Positions 6,493 to 13,996 are shown, counted from the first letter of the stretch. The stretch: 20,332 bases of DNA from JBDUCV01 sp040003255 (GCA_040003255.1 JBDUCV010000043.1:1-20332); one strand, 5' to 3'. A program made the numbers and translations. Notes: generated by a model from the letters alone, not told the origin.

Positions 6493-7583
6493 CGGCTGGC
6501 GATACCGCCGCGATCGATCTCGGCAGCAGCGTCAGAGCCGCCGCCGACCCGAATCCGGTATCGGACGCCTTCTTGTCCGTTCGCGACCTCTATGTCGAAT
6601 TCCCCACCGAGGACGGTGTCGTCAAGGCCGTCAACGGGATCAACCTCGACCTCGAACGCGGCCGCACGCTGGGCATCGTCGGTGAGTCGGGCTCGGGCAA
6701 GTCGGTCACCAGCCAGGCCATCCTGGGTCTGCTGAAAGGCACGTCGGCGCGGGTGACCGGCACGATCTCTCTCGACGGCCACGACCTGGTCCGCGCCAGC
6801 GAGGCGGAACTGCGCAAGCTGCGTGGTTCCGCGATGGCGATGATCTTCCAGGATCCGCTCTCATCGATGCACCCCTTCTACACGGTGGGTAAGCAGATCA
6901 CCGAGGCCTATCGGGTGCACAACAAGGCCACCAGAGCGCAGGCCAAGCGACGCACCATCGAGATGCTCGACCGGGTGGGCATCCCGAACCCGGACCGGCG
7001 GTACAAGGAATACCCGCACCAGTTTTCCGGTGGCATGCGCCAACGCGCGATGATCGCGATGGCGTTGGTGTGCGACCCGAAGCTGTTGATCGCCGACGAA
7101 CCGACGACCGCGCTGGACGTAACCGTCCAGGCCCAGATCCTGGACCTGATGAAGGATGTCCAGAAGGAGTTCAACTCGGCGATCATCTTCATCACACACG
7201 ACCTTGGTGTGGTCGCCGAGACGTGCAACGACGTCCTGGTCATGTACGGCGGGCAGTGCGTCGAGATGGGCTCGATCGAGGACATCTTCTATCGACCCGA
7301 AATGCCTTACACCTGGGGGCTGCTCACTTCGATGCCGCGCATGGACCGCACCCGGCAGAACCGGTTGCAGCCGATCGCCGGCTCGCCGCCGTCGCTCATC
7401 CACGTCCCCAAGGGATGCGTCTTCAACCCGCGGTGCAGCTACACCGGCCATGTCGCGGGTGACGCCTGCTTCACCGTTCACCCAGACCTACTGCCCACGC
7501 CGCAGGGCAGCTACGCCCGCTGCCACATCGACTCCTCCGAGCGCAAGCGGATCTGGTCAACCGAGATCGCGCCGAAGCTATGA
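6489..7583 (+). CDS. Peptide/solute ABC transporter ATPase, OppD/DppD type
   Basis: Cytoplasmic ATPase subunit (364 aa) powering import. All nucleotide-binding motifs are intact: Walker A GESGSGKS at 65-72, Q-loop Q121 (IFQDP), ABC signature FSGGMRQR starting at F179, Walker B with D203-E204 (LLIADEP) and the switch histidine H237 (THD). After the core ATPase comes the oligopeptide-transporter C-terminal extension (about 270-350), with a conserved cysteine cluster around GCVFNPRC, later DACF and YARCH, a region proposed to bind metal or an Fe-S cluster in this subfamily. The N-terminal 30 residues before LSVRDLYVEF are longer than usual and non-conserved. Starts with ATG overlapping the permease stop (ATGA), and its own stop overlaps the next gene in the same way, implying coupled translation and near-equal amounts of subunits. 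Confidence 0.95.
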   Translation: MTAGDTAAIDLGSSVRAAADPNPVSDAFLSVRDLYVEFPTEDGVVKAVNGINLDLERGRTLGIVGESGSGKSVTSQAILGLLKGTSARVTGTISLDGHDLVRASEAELRKLRGSAMAMIFQDPLSSMHPFYTVGKQITEAYRVHNKATRAQAKRRTIEMLDRVGIPNPDRRYKEYPHQFSGGMRQRAMIAMALVCDPKLLIADEPTTALDVTVQAQILDLMKDVQKEFNSAIIFITHDLGVVAETCNDVLVMYGGQCVEMGSIEDIFYRPEMPYTWGLLTSMPRMDRTRQNRLQPIAGSPPSLIHVPKGCVFNPRCSYTGHVAGDACFTVHPDLLPTPQGSYARCHIDSSERKRIWSTEIAPKL

Positions 7584-8731
7584 CCGAACAGAGGGACCCC
7601 CGGCATATGGCACAAGCGACCATCGAGTCCGACGGATCCGAACCGGGGACCGAGGCCATGCATCCGGCAGCCGACGATCCCCAGGCGCTGCTATCGGTGA
7701 ACGAGCTGAGGAAGTACTTCCCGATCCGCCGCGGCCTGCTCATCCAGCGCCAGATCGGATCGGTGAAGGCGGTCGACGGGGTTTCCTTCACCGTTCGCGC
7801 CGGTGAGACGCTCGGCTTGGTCGGCGAGTCCGGGTGCGGCAAGTCGACCACCGGCCGGGCGATCACGAAGTTGTTGGAACCGACGTCCGGCGCGGTCCGC
7901 TTCGACGGACGCGACATCGCGGGTTTGTCGACCAACGACATGCGCCCGCTACGGCGTGAGATCCAGATGATCTTCCAGGATCCGTACTCTTCGTTGAACC
8001 CGCGACACACGATCGGCGGGATCATCGGCGCCCCGTTCCGGATCCAGAACATCAAGACCGAGCGCGGCGTCAAGGCCGAAGTGCAGATGTTGATGGAGCG
8101 CGTCGGGTTGAATCCGGAGCACTACAACCGCTATCCGCACGAGTTCTCCGGCGGTCAACGCCAGCGCATCGGCGTCGCCCGCGCCATCGCGCTGCGGCCC
8201 AAGCTGATTGTCTGCGACGAGCCGGTATCGGCACTCGACGTCTCGATCCAGGCGCAGGTCGTCAATCTGCTCGAAGACCTGCAGAACGAATACGATCTCG
8301 CCTACATCTTTGTAGCCCACGACCTGTCGGTCGTCCGGCACATCTCCGATCGGGTTGCGGTCATGTACCTCGGCAAGGTGATGGAGCTGGCCGAGCGCGA
8401 CGTCCTCTACAGCGAGCCGATGCACCCGTACACGCACGCGCTGATGTCGGCGGTGCCCGTCCCTGACCCGGCCAAGGAAGCCAAGCGGGATCGCATCCTG
8501 CTCACCGGAGACCTGCCGAGCCCGATCAACCCGCCGAGCGGCTGCGTGTTCCACACTCGGTGCCCGAAGTACCGCGAGGTCCTCGACGAGGGGCAGAAGG
8601 AGCGGTGCCGCGACGAGGTGCCGCCGCTCGAGATCAAGGTTGCCGGCCACTTCGCCGCTTGCCACTTCCCCGAGGTTCGCGCCGATATCGCGGCCGCCGA
8701 AGACGCCGGCGTCATCGCTAACGCCGTTTGA
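7580..8731 (+). CDS. Peptide/solute ABC transporter ATPase, OppF/DppF type
   Basis: Second ATPase subunit (383 aa), which forms a heterodimer with the D-type subunit. Motifs are complete: Walker A GESGCGKST at 82-90, Q133 in MIFQDPYSSLNPR, signature FSGGQRQR from F189, Walker B D213-E214 (CDEPVSALD) and H247 (AHD). The F-type marker SSLNPR after the Q-loop separates it from the D subunit. A C-terminal extension (about 290-370) carries the cysteine pattern GCVFHTRCPK, RCRDE and ACHFPE. Residues 1-37 are non-conserved; ATG at 7607 (MAQATIESDG) is a possible alternative start with AGAGGG about 11 nt ahead. ATG at 7580 is kept because it overlaps the preceding stop by 4 bases. This is the last gene of the importer operon; mshB follows after 39 bp with its own promoter-like box. 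Confidence 0.95.
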   Translation: MTEQRDPRHMAQATIESDGSEPGTEAMHPAADDPQALLSVNELRKYFPIRRGLLIQRQIGSVKAVDGVSFTVRAGETLGLVGESGCGKSTTGRAITKLLEPTSGAVRFDGRDIAGLSTNDMRPLRREIQMIFQDPYSSLNPRHTIGGIIGAPFRIQNIKTERGVKAEVQMLMERVGLNPEHYNRYPHEFSGGQRQRIGVARAIALRPKLIVCDEPVSALDVSIQAQVVNLLEDLQNEYDLAYIFVAHDLSVVRHISDRVAVMYLGKVMELAERDVLYSEPMHPYTHALMSAVPVPDPAKEAKRDRILLTGDLPSPINPPSGCVFHTRCPKYREVLDEGQKERCRDEVPPLEIKVAGHFAACHFPEVRADIAAAEDAGVIANAV

Positions 8732-8756
8732 GGCCGCAACCCGCCGAGCTGATCGG

Positions 8757-8762
8757 TAGGGT
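8757..8762 (+). promoter_or_regulatory. Putative -10 box for leaderless mshB transcript
   Basis: TAGGGT (TANNNT) ends 8 nt before the mshB ATG at 8771. No clear Shine-Dalgarno sequence precedes that ATG, which fits initiation on a leaderless mRNA. No good -35 is seen. Confidence 0.4.
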
Positions 8763-8770
8763 TCGACGGC

Positions 8771-9694
8771 ATGAATGCGCCGACCCACGGTGGTGCAGAA
8801 GGCCGGCGGCTGTTACTCGTGCATGCCCACCCCGACGATGAGACGATCGGCACCGGCGCAGCGATGGCCCGCTATGTGGCAGATGGCGCCCAGGTTACCC
8901 TGCTGACCTGCACGCTCGGCGAGGAAGGCGAGGTGCTCGTCCCCTCGCTCGCCCAGCTCGCCGCTGACCAGGCGGACCAACTCGGCGGCTACCGGATGAG
9001 CGAATTGTCCGCTGCGATGGCGGTGTTGGGCGTCACCGACCACCGGTTTCTCGGCGGACCCGGGCGGTTCCGCGACAGCGGGATGATGGGCACGCCGGCG
9101 AATGACCATGCACGCGCTTTCTGGCGGGCGGACCGGGATCCGGCAGTGTTTGCGGCGGCGGTAGCGGCGGCGGTCGAGGTGATCCGTGAGGTACGCCCAC
9201 ACGTCGTCGTCACCTACGACTCGAACGGCGAGTACGGGCACCCGGACCACATCATGGCGCATCGCGTCACGACCGCCGCCGTGCAGGCAGCGGCCGATCC
9301 CGATTATCCCGATGCGCACGGGGAAGCCTGGCAGGTGGCGAAGGTGTACTGGACGGCGCTGCCACATTCGGTGCTTCGCCGCGGCTTCGAGCTAATGCAG
9401 CAGGCGGGGAGCAGCTTTTTCGGAGTGCATCGAATCGAGGACCTACCGTTCGGGGTCGACGACGACCAGGTGACGACCGCGATCGACTCCACCGGGTACG
9501 GGGACGCGAAGATGACCGCCCTGGCCGCCCACGCCACTCAGATCACCGTCGACGGGCCATTCTTCGCCCTGTCGAACAATCTGGGACGCGACGCGATGGC
9601 GGTCGAGTACTTCCGCTTGGTGCAGGGCGAGCCGGGCGGAGACCGCGACGCAGACGGCCGGGAAACCGATCTGTTCGCCGGGATCGGGACGTGA
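8771..9694 (+). CDS. mshB: MshB, GlcNAc-inositol deacetylase of mycothiol biosynthesis
   Basis: Zinc-dependent deacetylase of the LmbE/PIG-L family (307 aa) that removes acetate from GlcNAc-Ins to give GlcN-Ins, the second enzymatic stage of mycothiol synthesis. The metal site is visible: H20 and D23 in AHPDDE and H160 in GHPDH. D22 matches the catalytic base, and H157 matches the second active-site histidine of the M. tuberculosis enzyme. Other MshB-typical segments are TLGEEGEV, the GGPGRFRDSGMMGT loop and TYDSNGEYGHPDH. The related Mca amidase is similar, but the MshB-like length, the GRFRDSGMMG loop and the neighbouring membrane gene favour MshB. It overlaps the downstream membrane-protein gene by 4 bases (GTGA), an arrangement that parallels Rv1170-Rv1171 in M. 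tuberculosis as I recall it. Its presence implies a mycothiol-producing actinomycete. Confidence 0.93.
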   Translation: MNAPTHGGAEGRRLLLVHAHPDDETIGTGAAMARYVADGAQVTLLTCTLGEEGEVLVPSLAQLAADQADQLGGYRMSELSAAMAVLGVTDHRFLGGPGRFRDSGMMGTPANDHARAFWRADRDPAVFAAAVAAAVEVIREVRPHVVVTYDSNGEYGHPDHIMAHRVTTAAVQAAADPDYPDAHGEAWQVAKVYWTALPHSVLRRGFELMQQAGSSFFGVHRIEDLPFGVDDDQVTTAIDSTGYGDAKMTALAAHATQITVDGPFFALSNNLGRDAMAVEYFRLVQGEPGGDRDADGRETDLFAGIGT

Positions 9695-10206
9695 GCGAGC
9701 AGGCTGCCCGACCACCGGCCGGCGCCTCCCGAGCGGAGCGGGCCCCCGAAGCGATGCCGGTTGCCGAAACGGACTGGGCCTCCGAAGCGGTCCAGGCCGA
9801 GGCGCCGGATGAGCGGGGCTTGGCTGGCGTATGGGTGGGTGGAGTGGCGGTGTGCTGCGCGAGCGCGGCGCTGGCCGGGCTAATCGAGGTGCTGCTCGCG
9901 CCGTTCTACGTCGGCTCGGTGCTGGTCCCGGTAGCGGTCGTGCTGGCGATCGCGTCCAACATCGCGCTGCCGATCATCAGTCGCACGCTCGTCGACTCGG
10001 TGCTCGCAGCTGCGGCGCCGGTCGTGGTGTGGGTGGCCGTCGTGCTCGTGCTGAGCCTGCCTCGACCCGAGGGCGACGTGCTGCTGCCCGGCGGAAAGGG
10101 CGGCCAGCTCGCGGTGTCCTACGCGATGATGCTGCTCGGTGTGCTCGCCGGCGTCATCACCGCGGCGGTGGCGGGACGGCGCCGCCAGGCCCCATCGCGT
10201 CGGTGA
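9691..10206 (+). CDS. Four-helix membrane protein following mshB (Rv1171-like)
   Basis: A 171-aa protein with a hydrophilic, Ala/Glu/Pro-rich N-terminal 45 residues, four predicted membrane helices (about 46-68, 75-96, 103-123 and 138-160) and a short basic tail (GRRRQAPSRR). The start is GTG at 9691, overlapping the mshB stop (GTGA), so it is co-translated with mshB. Small membrane proteins occupy this place next to mshB in several actinobacteria (Rv1171 in M. tuberculosis; a DUF6113-type protein in others, from memory), but no biochemical role is known to me. The last 50 bp overlap, in antisense, the end of the DUF1269-type gene on the other strand. The coding call is good; function is unknown. 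Confidence 0.8.
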   Translation: MSEQAARPPAGASRAERAPEAMPVAETDWASEAVQAEAPDERGLAGVWVGGVAVCCASAALAGLIEVLLAPFYVGSVLVPVAVVLAIASNIALPIISRTLVDSVLAAAAPVVVWVAVVLVLSLPRPEGDVLLPGGKGGQLAVSYAMMLLGVLAGVITAAVAGRRRQAPSRR

Positions 10207-10732
10207 ACGGCGTGCGGTTGGCCTCGACGAGTGCCTCCTGGACAGCAGCCACGGCGGCCGGCGGCAGGTCGGTCTGGACGAGCGTCGCACCCGGGAACCG
10301 TGCCAGTTCGCGTTGCAGGTCGGCGAGGGACACGTGGCTGACCAACAGGGCAAGCGCCGTCTGACCGGGCAGCACCGCATCGCGCAGTTCGGCTATCACG
10401 TCGTCCTTGATCCCGGTGTCGACGAGCTTGGCGAACAGGGCGCCGCCACCCGCAGACGCCGCCCCGACGACCAGCCCGCCGATTGGGCCGCCGAACAACG
10501 TGCCGAGTAGCAACCCCCAGAACCCGCCGCCGAGGGCGCCCCGACCTGGCGTGACGTCGGTGGTCTCAGTGACCCTCGACCTGCCGTCGGCGTCGCGATG
10601 CACGAACACCGCGTCATGAACCGATAGCTGCCCAGCCTTCTGCAGCCGAACGGTGGCGAGCAGGAACTCCTGCGCCCTGAGCGGCTCGTCGAAGGAGATG
10701 ACAAGTAGCTTGTTCGCGGACGGCTGACTCAT
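10157..10732 (-). CDS. DUF1269-type protein with a glycine-rich hydrophobic core
   Basis: A 191-aa protein whose N-terminal part (KLLVISFDEPLRAQEFLLATVRLQK) and following DAVFVHRDADGRSRVTET stretch match the DUF1269 family. Residues about 64-106 form a glycine-zipper-like hydrophobic segment (GGGFWGLLLGTLFGG, then GLVVGAASAGGG), which could insert in a membrane or form an oligomer. The rest (AELRDAVLPGQTALALLVSHV) is a second alpha/beta half typical of the family. ATG at 10732 is chosen because it overlaps the acetyltransferase stop by 4 bases (ATGA on the minus strand) and begins at the conserved region. A frame running further upstream would overlap the acetyltransferase gene extensively. 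The Pro-rich tail is encoded opposite the end of the mshB-linked membrane gene (50-bp convergent overlap). No function is established for the family to my knowledge. Confidence 0.85.
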   Translation of the reverse strand: MSQPSANKLLVISFDEPLRAQEFLLATVRLQKAGQLSVHDAVFVHRDADGRSRVTETTDVTPGRGALGGGFWGLLLGTLFGGPIGGLVVGAASAGGGALFAKLVDTGIKDDVIAELRDAVLPGQTALALLVSHVSLADLQRELARFPGATLVQTDLPPAAVAAVQEALVEANRTPFTDAMGPGGAVPPPPR

Positions 10733-11757
10733 GGCAGGTTCCTCGGATCCCTCGATATCGGTGATGTCGTGCCATGGTAGGTCGGCGGACCGGACGGATC
10801 CGTTCGGTACCGATAGTCGTGATGGTGCCAGTAGCCGAGCCCGGCATACAGCGCGACCGCCGGTCGATCGTCTGCCTGGACCTGCAGGTAGCCGTATGTC
10901 GCGGCGTGGACATCGATCGCCCATTGCCACAAGGCGCGCATGATCGCAGTCGCCAGCCCGAGTCGTCTCGCCCCCTCGGCCACCTCAACGCCGGTGATGC
11001 CTAGCCAGCCGTCGTCGACAACGCCACGCCCTATCGCGACGATCCGGCCGTTGTCGCGCGCCGAAGCGAAGGCCAGCCGGTCATGCCGGGACAGCAGATC
11101 GCGCACGTCAGGCTGCTCGGTGCCGCGCCGATAGCGCGACAACCAGCCATCGTCCGGCGTATCGGCCAGCTCTACCTCGATCTCGGCCGAGCGAGGAAGC
11201 AGCGGCGCGGTGCGCGGCGCGCGTTCGTCCCGGGAAAGCAGCGTCGCGAGCCGGCCGGCTAGGACCTGGACGTCCGGACTGGCTTGCCAGCCCTGGTCGG
11301 CCAGCGCGAGATCGAGCAGCCCGCGCGCCGGGAGGGCGAGCTGGATGCGCAGCGGCAGGCGCCGCTTTGCATACCACCCGCGGGCAGCGTCCAGCGCCTC
11401 GTCGAGCGGCCGGCCGGGCTGGCGCAGTGGCAGCACCGAGTTGGCTCGGCCAGTGACTCCTCCGTTCGCTCGCAGCAGCCAGCCGCCGAGCTGCTCGGTC
11501 TCGGCCGCGCGCCATCCGCGGGCGGCAGTGGCCTCGAGCGCCAGGATGTCCGCGGTCGACGGCTCGACGACGCGGGCGGCGACGACGTGGGCGAGGGCAA
11601 CGGTGACCCCGCCCTGCCTGGTCTCCACCGTCGCTTCGTCGCCGGACAGCGCGACCAGATCGCCGATGATGTCACCGAAGCGCAGTCGGCCGTCCTCGTC
11701 GCGGTCGACCACGCGGCGGACGACGACCCGCCGCCCCATCCACGCCGGCTCGAGCAC
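10729..11757 (-). CDS. GNAT acetyltransferase with N-terminal SH3-like domain (Rv0428c-like)
   Basis: Two-part protein of about 342 aa. The first 70 residues are beta-rich (GRRVVVRRVVDRD, then DIIGDLVAL and GGVTVALAHVVAARVVEP), like the SH3-like domain that precedes the GNAT fold in the M. tuberculosis Rv0428c group. The C-terminal GNAT domain has the acetyl-CoA pyrophosphate-binding motif, GVEVAEGARRLGLATAIM, with the RRLGLA signature. It is followed by YLQVQADDRPAVALYAGLGYWHH, the usual end of the fold. The acceptor substrate is unknown. Start choice: ATG at 11766 is possible but lies within a TATTAT -10-like box (11770-11765). GTG at 11757 stands 7 nt after that box and is preferred; ATG at 11739 is a third option. 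Divergent from the ferredoxin gene and coupled to the DUF1269-type gene by a 4-base overlap. Confidence 0.85.
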   Translation of the reverse strand: MLEPAWMGRRVVVRRVVDRDEDGRLRFGDIIGDLVALSGDEATVETRQGGVTVALAHVVAARVVEPSTADILALEATAARGWRAAETEQLGGWLLRANGGVTGRANSVLPLRQPGRPLDEALDAARGWYAKRRLPLRIQLALPARGLLDLALADQGWQASPDVQVLAGRLATLLSRDERAPRTAPLLPRSAEIEVELADTPDDGWLSRYRRGTEQPDVRDLLSRHDRLAFASARDNGRIVAIGRGVVDDGWLGITGVEVAEGARRLGLATAIMRALWQWAIDVHAATYGYLQVQADDRPAVALYAGLGYWHHHDYRYRTDPSGPPTYHGTTSPISRDPRNLP

Positions 11758-11764
11758 GAGCGGC

Positions 11765-11770
11765 ATAATA
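11765..11770 (-). promoter_or_regulatory. Putative -10 of the GNAT gene, overlapping ferredoxin promoter elements
   Basis: On the minus strand TATTAT matches 5 of 6 bases of TATAAT and stands 7 nt before GTG at 11757. On the plus strand the same bases overlap CATAAT (11764-11769) and TAGTTT (11769-11774), candidate -10 boxes for the ferredoxin gene. RNA polymerase could not occupy both at once. No clear -35 is seen in either direction. Confidence 0.4.
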
Positions 11771-11815
11771 GTTTCGACCAGCGAATCCCGTCCGGAACGA
11801 CCCAGAGGAACGCCA

Positions 11816-12142
11816 GTGACCTACGTGATCGCCGAGCCCTGCGTCGACGTCTTGGACAAGGCGTGTATCGAGGAATGCCCGGTGGATTGCATCTACGAGG
11901 GTGGCCGGATGCTCTATATCCACCCCGACGAATGCGTGGACTGCGGGGCATGCGAGCCGGTCTGTCCGGTTGAAGCGATCTTTTACGAGGACGACCTGCC
12001 CGACAAGTGGCGCGACTACACCCAGGCGAACGTCGATTTCTTTGACGACCTGGGTTCGCCTGGCGGGGCGGCGAAGACCGGCCGGGTCGATAAGGACCCC
12101 GCTCTAATCGCCAACTTGCCCCCGCAAGCCGAAGGGCACTAG
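11816..12142 (+). CDS. fdxA: 7Fe ferredoxin ([3Fe-4S][4Fe-4S]), FdxA/FdxC type
   Basis: Soluble electron carrier of 108 aa, nearly identical in plan to M. tuberculosis FdxC as I recall it. The cysteine pattern fits a seven-iron ferredoxin: C9, C17 and C50 for the 3Fe-4S cluster and C21, C40, C43 and C46 for the 4Fe-4S cluster, with C25 as an extra cysteine. The conserved segments CIEECPVDCIYEG, HPDECVDCGACEPVCPVEAI and FYEDDLPDKW are present. The start is GTG at 11816 (protein begins MTYVIAEPC). AGAGGA at 11804-11809 is a well-placed ribosome binding site 6 nt upstream, so the longer open frame to the left is not coding. Redox partners could include cytochromes P450 or ferredoxin reductases elsewhere. 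The gene following it is convergent, so it appears to be transcribed alone. Confidence 0.95.
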   Translation: MTYVIAEPCVDVLDKACIEECPVDCIYEGGRMLYIHPDECVDCGACEPVCPVEAIFYEDDLPDKWRDYTQANVDFFDDLGSPGGAAKTGRVDKDPALIANLPPQAEGH

Positions 12143-12167
12143 CGACGAGGATCCGAGCCGCGGTGCC

Positions 12168-12983
12168 TCACTGGTGGATGGTGGCCACCACCACGCCGGC
12201 CGGCGCGGCCGGGTCGTTATTCCATCCCGAGGTCCGGGTCCACTTCTGGCCCGAGTAGCTGACGCGCTCCAGGCCCAGCCGTTCTCCGTTGGCGACGAAC
12301 CACGCGGCGCTCGGCCACCCCCCGCCCGGCACGCCCACGGTCGTCGCGGTCACCGCGGGCTTGCGAACCGGCACATCCTGGGCGAGCTGTCGAGCGATAT
12401 CGGCTGGTGCCGTGACCATGGTCGGTTCCGGATAACTGCAGGTGATACCCGCCGGTGTCTTGCCGGTGAGCGCGTCGGCAAGTGCCTGGGCCTGTCCCTC
12501 GTGCTGTGCATACCCATACGGGACGGCCGAGATCTGCACGGCCTGGATGACGTCGGTGAGGCGGTCGGTTTGCCAATGGTCGATCTTCACGAGTGCGTTG
12601 AGAAACGCGCCGGTGGCAAAGTGCAGGTCGCTCAGCTGTTCTTCGGTGCCCCAGCCTTGCGATGGGCGCTGCTGCAACACGCCGACAGAATCGCGATCGC
12701 CGTCCCCTGGGGCCAGGTTGCGCAGCTTGCTTTCCTGCAGGCCCGCGGCGAGCACGAGGACGGCTGCTCGTTCCGGCAGGCCGCGCTGGCGAACAACTCC
12801 GGTCATCGCCGACGCGACCGCGGTTTGGCCTGGCGTGAACGAGTAGTCGCCGGCTCGGCATCCCTCGTCGACGGACTTCTTGTGGAGCGCGTCCAGCAGC
12901 GCACGCACGCCCAGCACGACGAACACGGCCACGAGCAGCATGACGAACCCGGCGATCAACACTCGACGGATCACGGCGGTCAT
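12168..12983 (-). CDS. Membrane-anchored lytic-transglycosylase-like protein
   Basis: A 271-aa protein with a short basic N-terminus and one membrane helix or uncleaved signal anchor (about 7-29), so the rest is outside the cell. The core (about 75-130) reads LAAGLQESKLRNLAPGDGD, then DSVGVLQQRPSQGWGT. This fits the ES...S.G..Q pattern of SLT/lysozyme-like transglycosylases, with E84 as candidate catalytic acid. A pair of cysteines (C42, C182) could bridge the fold. The C-terminal 80 residues are unrecognised. Close relatives are often mislabelled as heavy-metal transporters; nothing here supports transport. It starts 27 bp downstream of the dapD stop on the same strand, so it is probably co-transcribed with dapD, a plausible link between cell-wall precursor synthesis and peptidoglycan turnover. 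Enzymatic activity is inferred from the motif only. Confidence 0.75.
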   Translation of the reverse strand: MTAVIRRVLIAGFVMLLVAVFVVLGVRALLDALHKKSVDEGCRAGDYSFTPGQTAVASAMTGVVRQRGLPERAAVLVLAAGLQESKLRNLAPGDGDRDSVGVLQQRPSQGWGTEEQLSDLHFATGAFLNALVKIDHWQTDRLTDVIQAVQISAVPYGYAQHEGQAQALADALTGKTPAGITCSYPEPTMVTAPADIARQLAQDVPVRKPAVTATTVGVPGGGWPSAAWFVANGERLGLERVSYSGQKWTRTSGWNNDPAAPAGVVVATIHQ

Positions 12984-13010
12984 CGGGATTCTCGGCCGCA
13001 GCCGGGCCGG

Positions 13011-13949
13011 TCAGGCGTTTGCGTGCAGGGACGCATTGAGTTCGGTGCCGGTCCCAGTACGCGCCCGGGCCTCCAACGCTCCGGTGCGACTGTTGCGCCA
13101 GAACAGCAGGCCGGACTGTCCGGACAGGGTGGCCGCCTTTACCACCGAACCGTCGGCCAGGACGAGCTTGGAACCGGCCGTGACGTAGCAACCGGCCTCG
13201 ACAACGCAGTCGTCACCGAGCGAAATGCCGACCCCGGCATTTGCTCCGATCAGGCAATGTCGGCCGATCGAGATCACCTCGGTGCCGCCCCCGGACAGGG
13301 TTCCCATGATCGAAGCGCCGCCACCGACGTCTGATCCGTCGCCAACCACGACGCCAGCCGAGATCCGGCCCTCGACCATCGACTTGCCAAGCGTTCCCGC
13401 ATTGAAGTTCACGAAGCCCTCGTGCATGACGGTGGTGCCTTCGGCGAGGTGCGCGCCGAGCCGAACCCGATCGGCGTCGGCGATCCGTACGCCCGAGGGC
13501 ACGACGTAGTCGGTCATCCGCGGGAACTTGTCGATGCCCAGCACCTGCACCGAGCCCCGCCGACGCAACGCCATTCGAACCCGCTCGAACCCCTCGACAG
13601 CGCACGGCCCCACCGTGGTCCAGACGACGTTCGGCAGGACGCCGAAGATGCCGTCGAGATTGACGCCATGCGGAGCGACCAGCCGGTGGGAGAGCAGATG
13701 TAGCCGCAGGTAGGCGTCGGACACGTCTTCGGGCGGGGCGTCGATGTCGATCTCGCGCTGCACTACGTCCAGCCGGACGCCGCGGTTGCCGGATTCCTGC
13801 GACGAGCCGGCCAACTGGGCGAGTTCGCGAGGCGCGGCCGCGGCGCGTGGTGCGTCGCCGAGCCCGGGCTCCGGATACCACGTGTCGAGCACGGTGTCGC
13901 CGGCCACCGTCGAGGTAGCCAGCCCATATCCCCAGGCACGCCGAGTCAC
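13011..13949 (-). CDS. dapD: DapD, tetrahydrodipicolinate N-succinyltransferase
   Basis: Cytoplasmic trimeric acyltransferase that transfers succinyl from succinyl-CoA to tetrahydrodipicolinate in the meso-DAP/lysine pathway. The length of 312 aa matches the long actinobacterial DapD (317 in M. tuberculosis). An N-terminal alpha/beta domain contains HRLVAPHGVNLDGIFGVLPNVVW. A left-handed beta-helix of imperfect hexapeptides follows (about 160-275: RIADADRVRLGAHLAEG, then IGANAGVGISLGDD). The catalytic Glu equivalent is E193 in SMVEGRISAG. GTG at 13949 is preferred over ATG at 13973 because conserved sequence (GYGLAT) begins just after it and TACTGT (13961-13956) lies 6 nt upstream, the leaderless pattern. 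Divergent from dapE with 47 bp between starts. Downstream comes the transglycosylase-like gene. Confidence 0.95.
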   Translation of the reverse strand: MTRRAWGYGLATSTVAGDTVLDTWYPEPGLGDAPRAAAAPRELAQLAGSSQESGNRGVRLDVVQREIDIDAPPEDVSDAYLRLHLLSHRLVAPHGVNLDGIFGVLPNVVWTTVGPCAVEGFERVRMALRRRGSVQVLGIDKFPRMTDYVVPSGVRIADADRVRLGAHLAEGTTVMHEGFVNFNAGTLGKSMVEGRISAGVVVGDGSDVGGGASIMGTLSGGGTEVISIGRHCLIGANAGVGISLGDDCVVEAGCYVTAGSKLVLADGSVVKAATLSGQSGLLFWRNSRTGALEARARTGTGTELNASLHANA

Positions 13950-13955
13950 GCGCAC

Positions 13956-13961
13956 ACAGTA
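13956..13961 (-). promoter_or_regulatory. Putative -10 box for leaderless dapD transcript
   Basis: On the minus strand TACTGT fits TANNNT and ends 6 nt before GTG at 13949. It lies inside the 47-bp divergent region shared with dapE. Confidence 0.4.
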
Positions 13962-13983
13962 CGTGGCCGGCATAGGTTCCCAG

Positions 13984-13989
13984 TACCGT
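13984..13989 (+). promoter_or_regulatory. Putative -10 box for leaderless dapE transcript
   Basis: TACCGT (TANNNT) ends 7 nt before the GTG start of dapE at 13997, and there is no Shine-Dalgarno sequence. Its expected -35 position (about 13961-13966) falls on the dapD -10 box, so the two divergent promoters overlap. Confidence 0.45.
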
Positions 13990-13996
13990 TCGCTGC

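Noticed and set aside
12135..12177. GGCAC...GTGCC pairing between the ferredoxin gene and the convergent transglycosylase-like gene as a terminator
   Set aside because: Only a 5-bp stem around a loop of more than 20 nt; too weak to call.
12174..13334. 386-codon plus-strand open frame across the transglycosylase-like and dapD genes
   Set aside because: Runs antisense through two genes with recognisable products; no SD, no domain, skewed composition.
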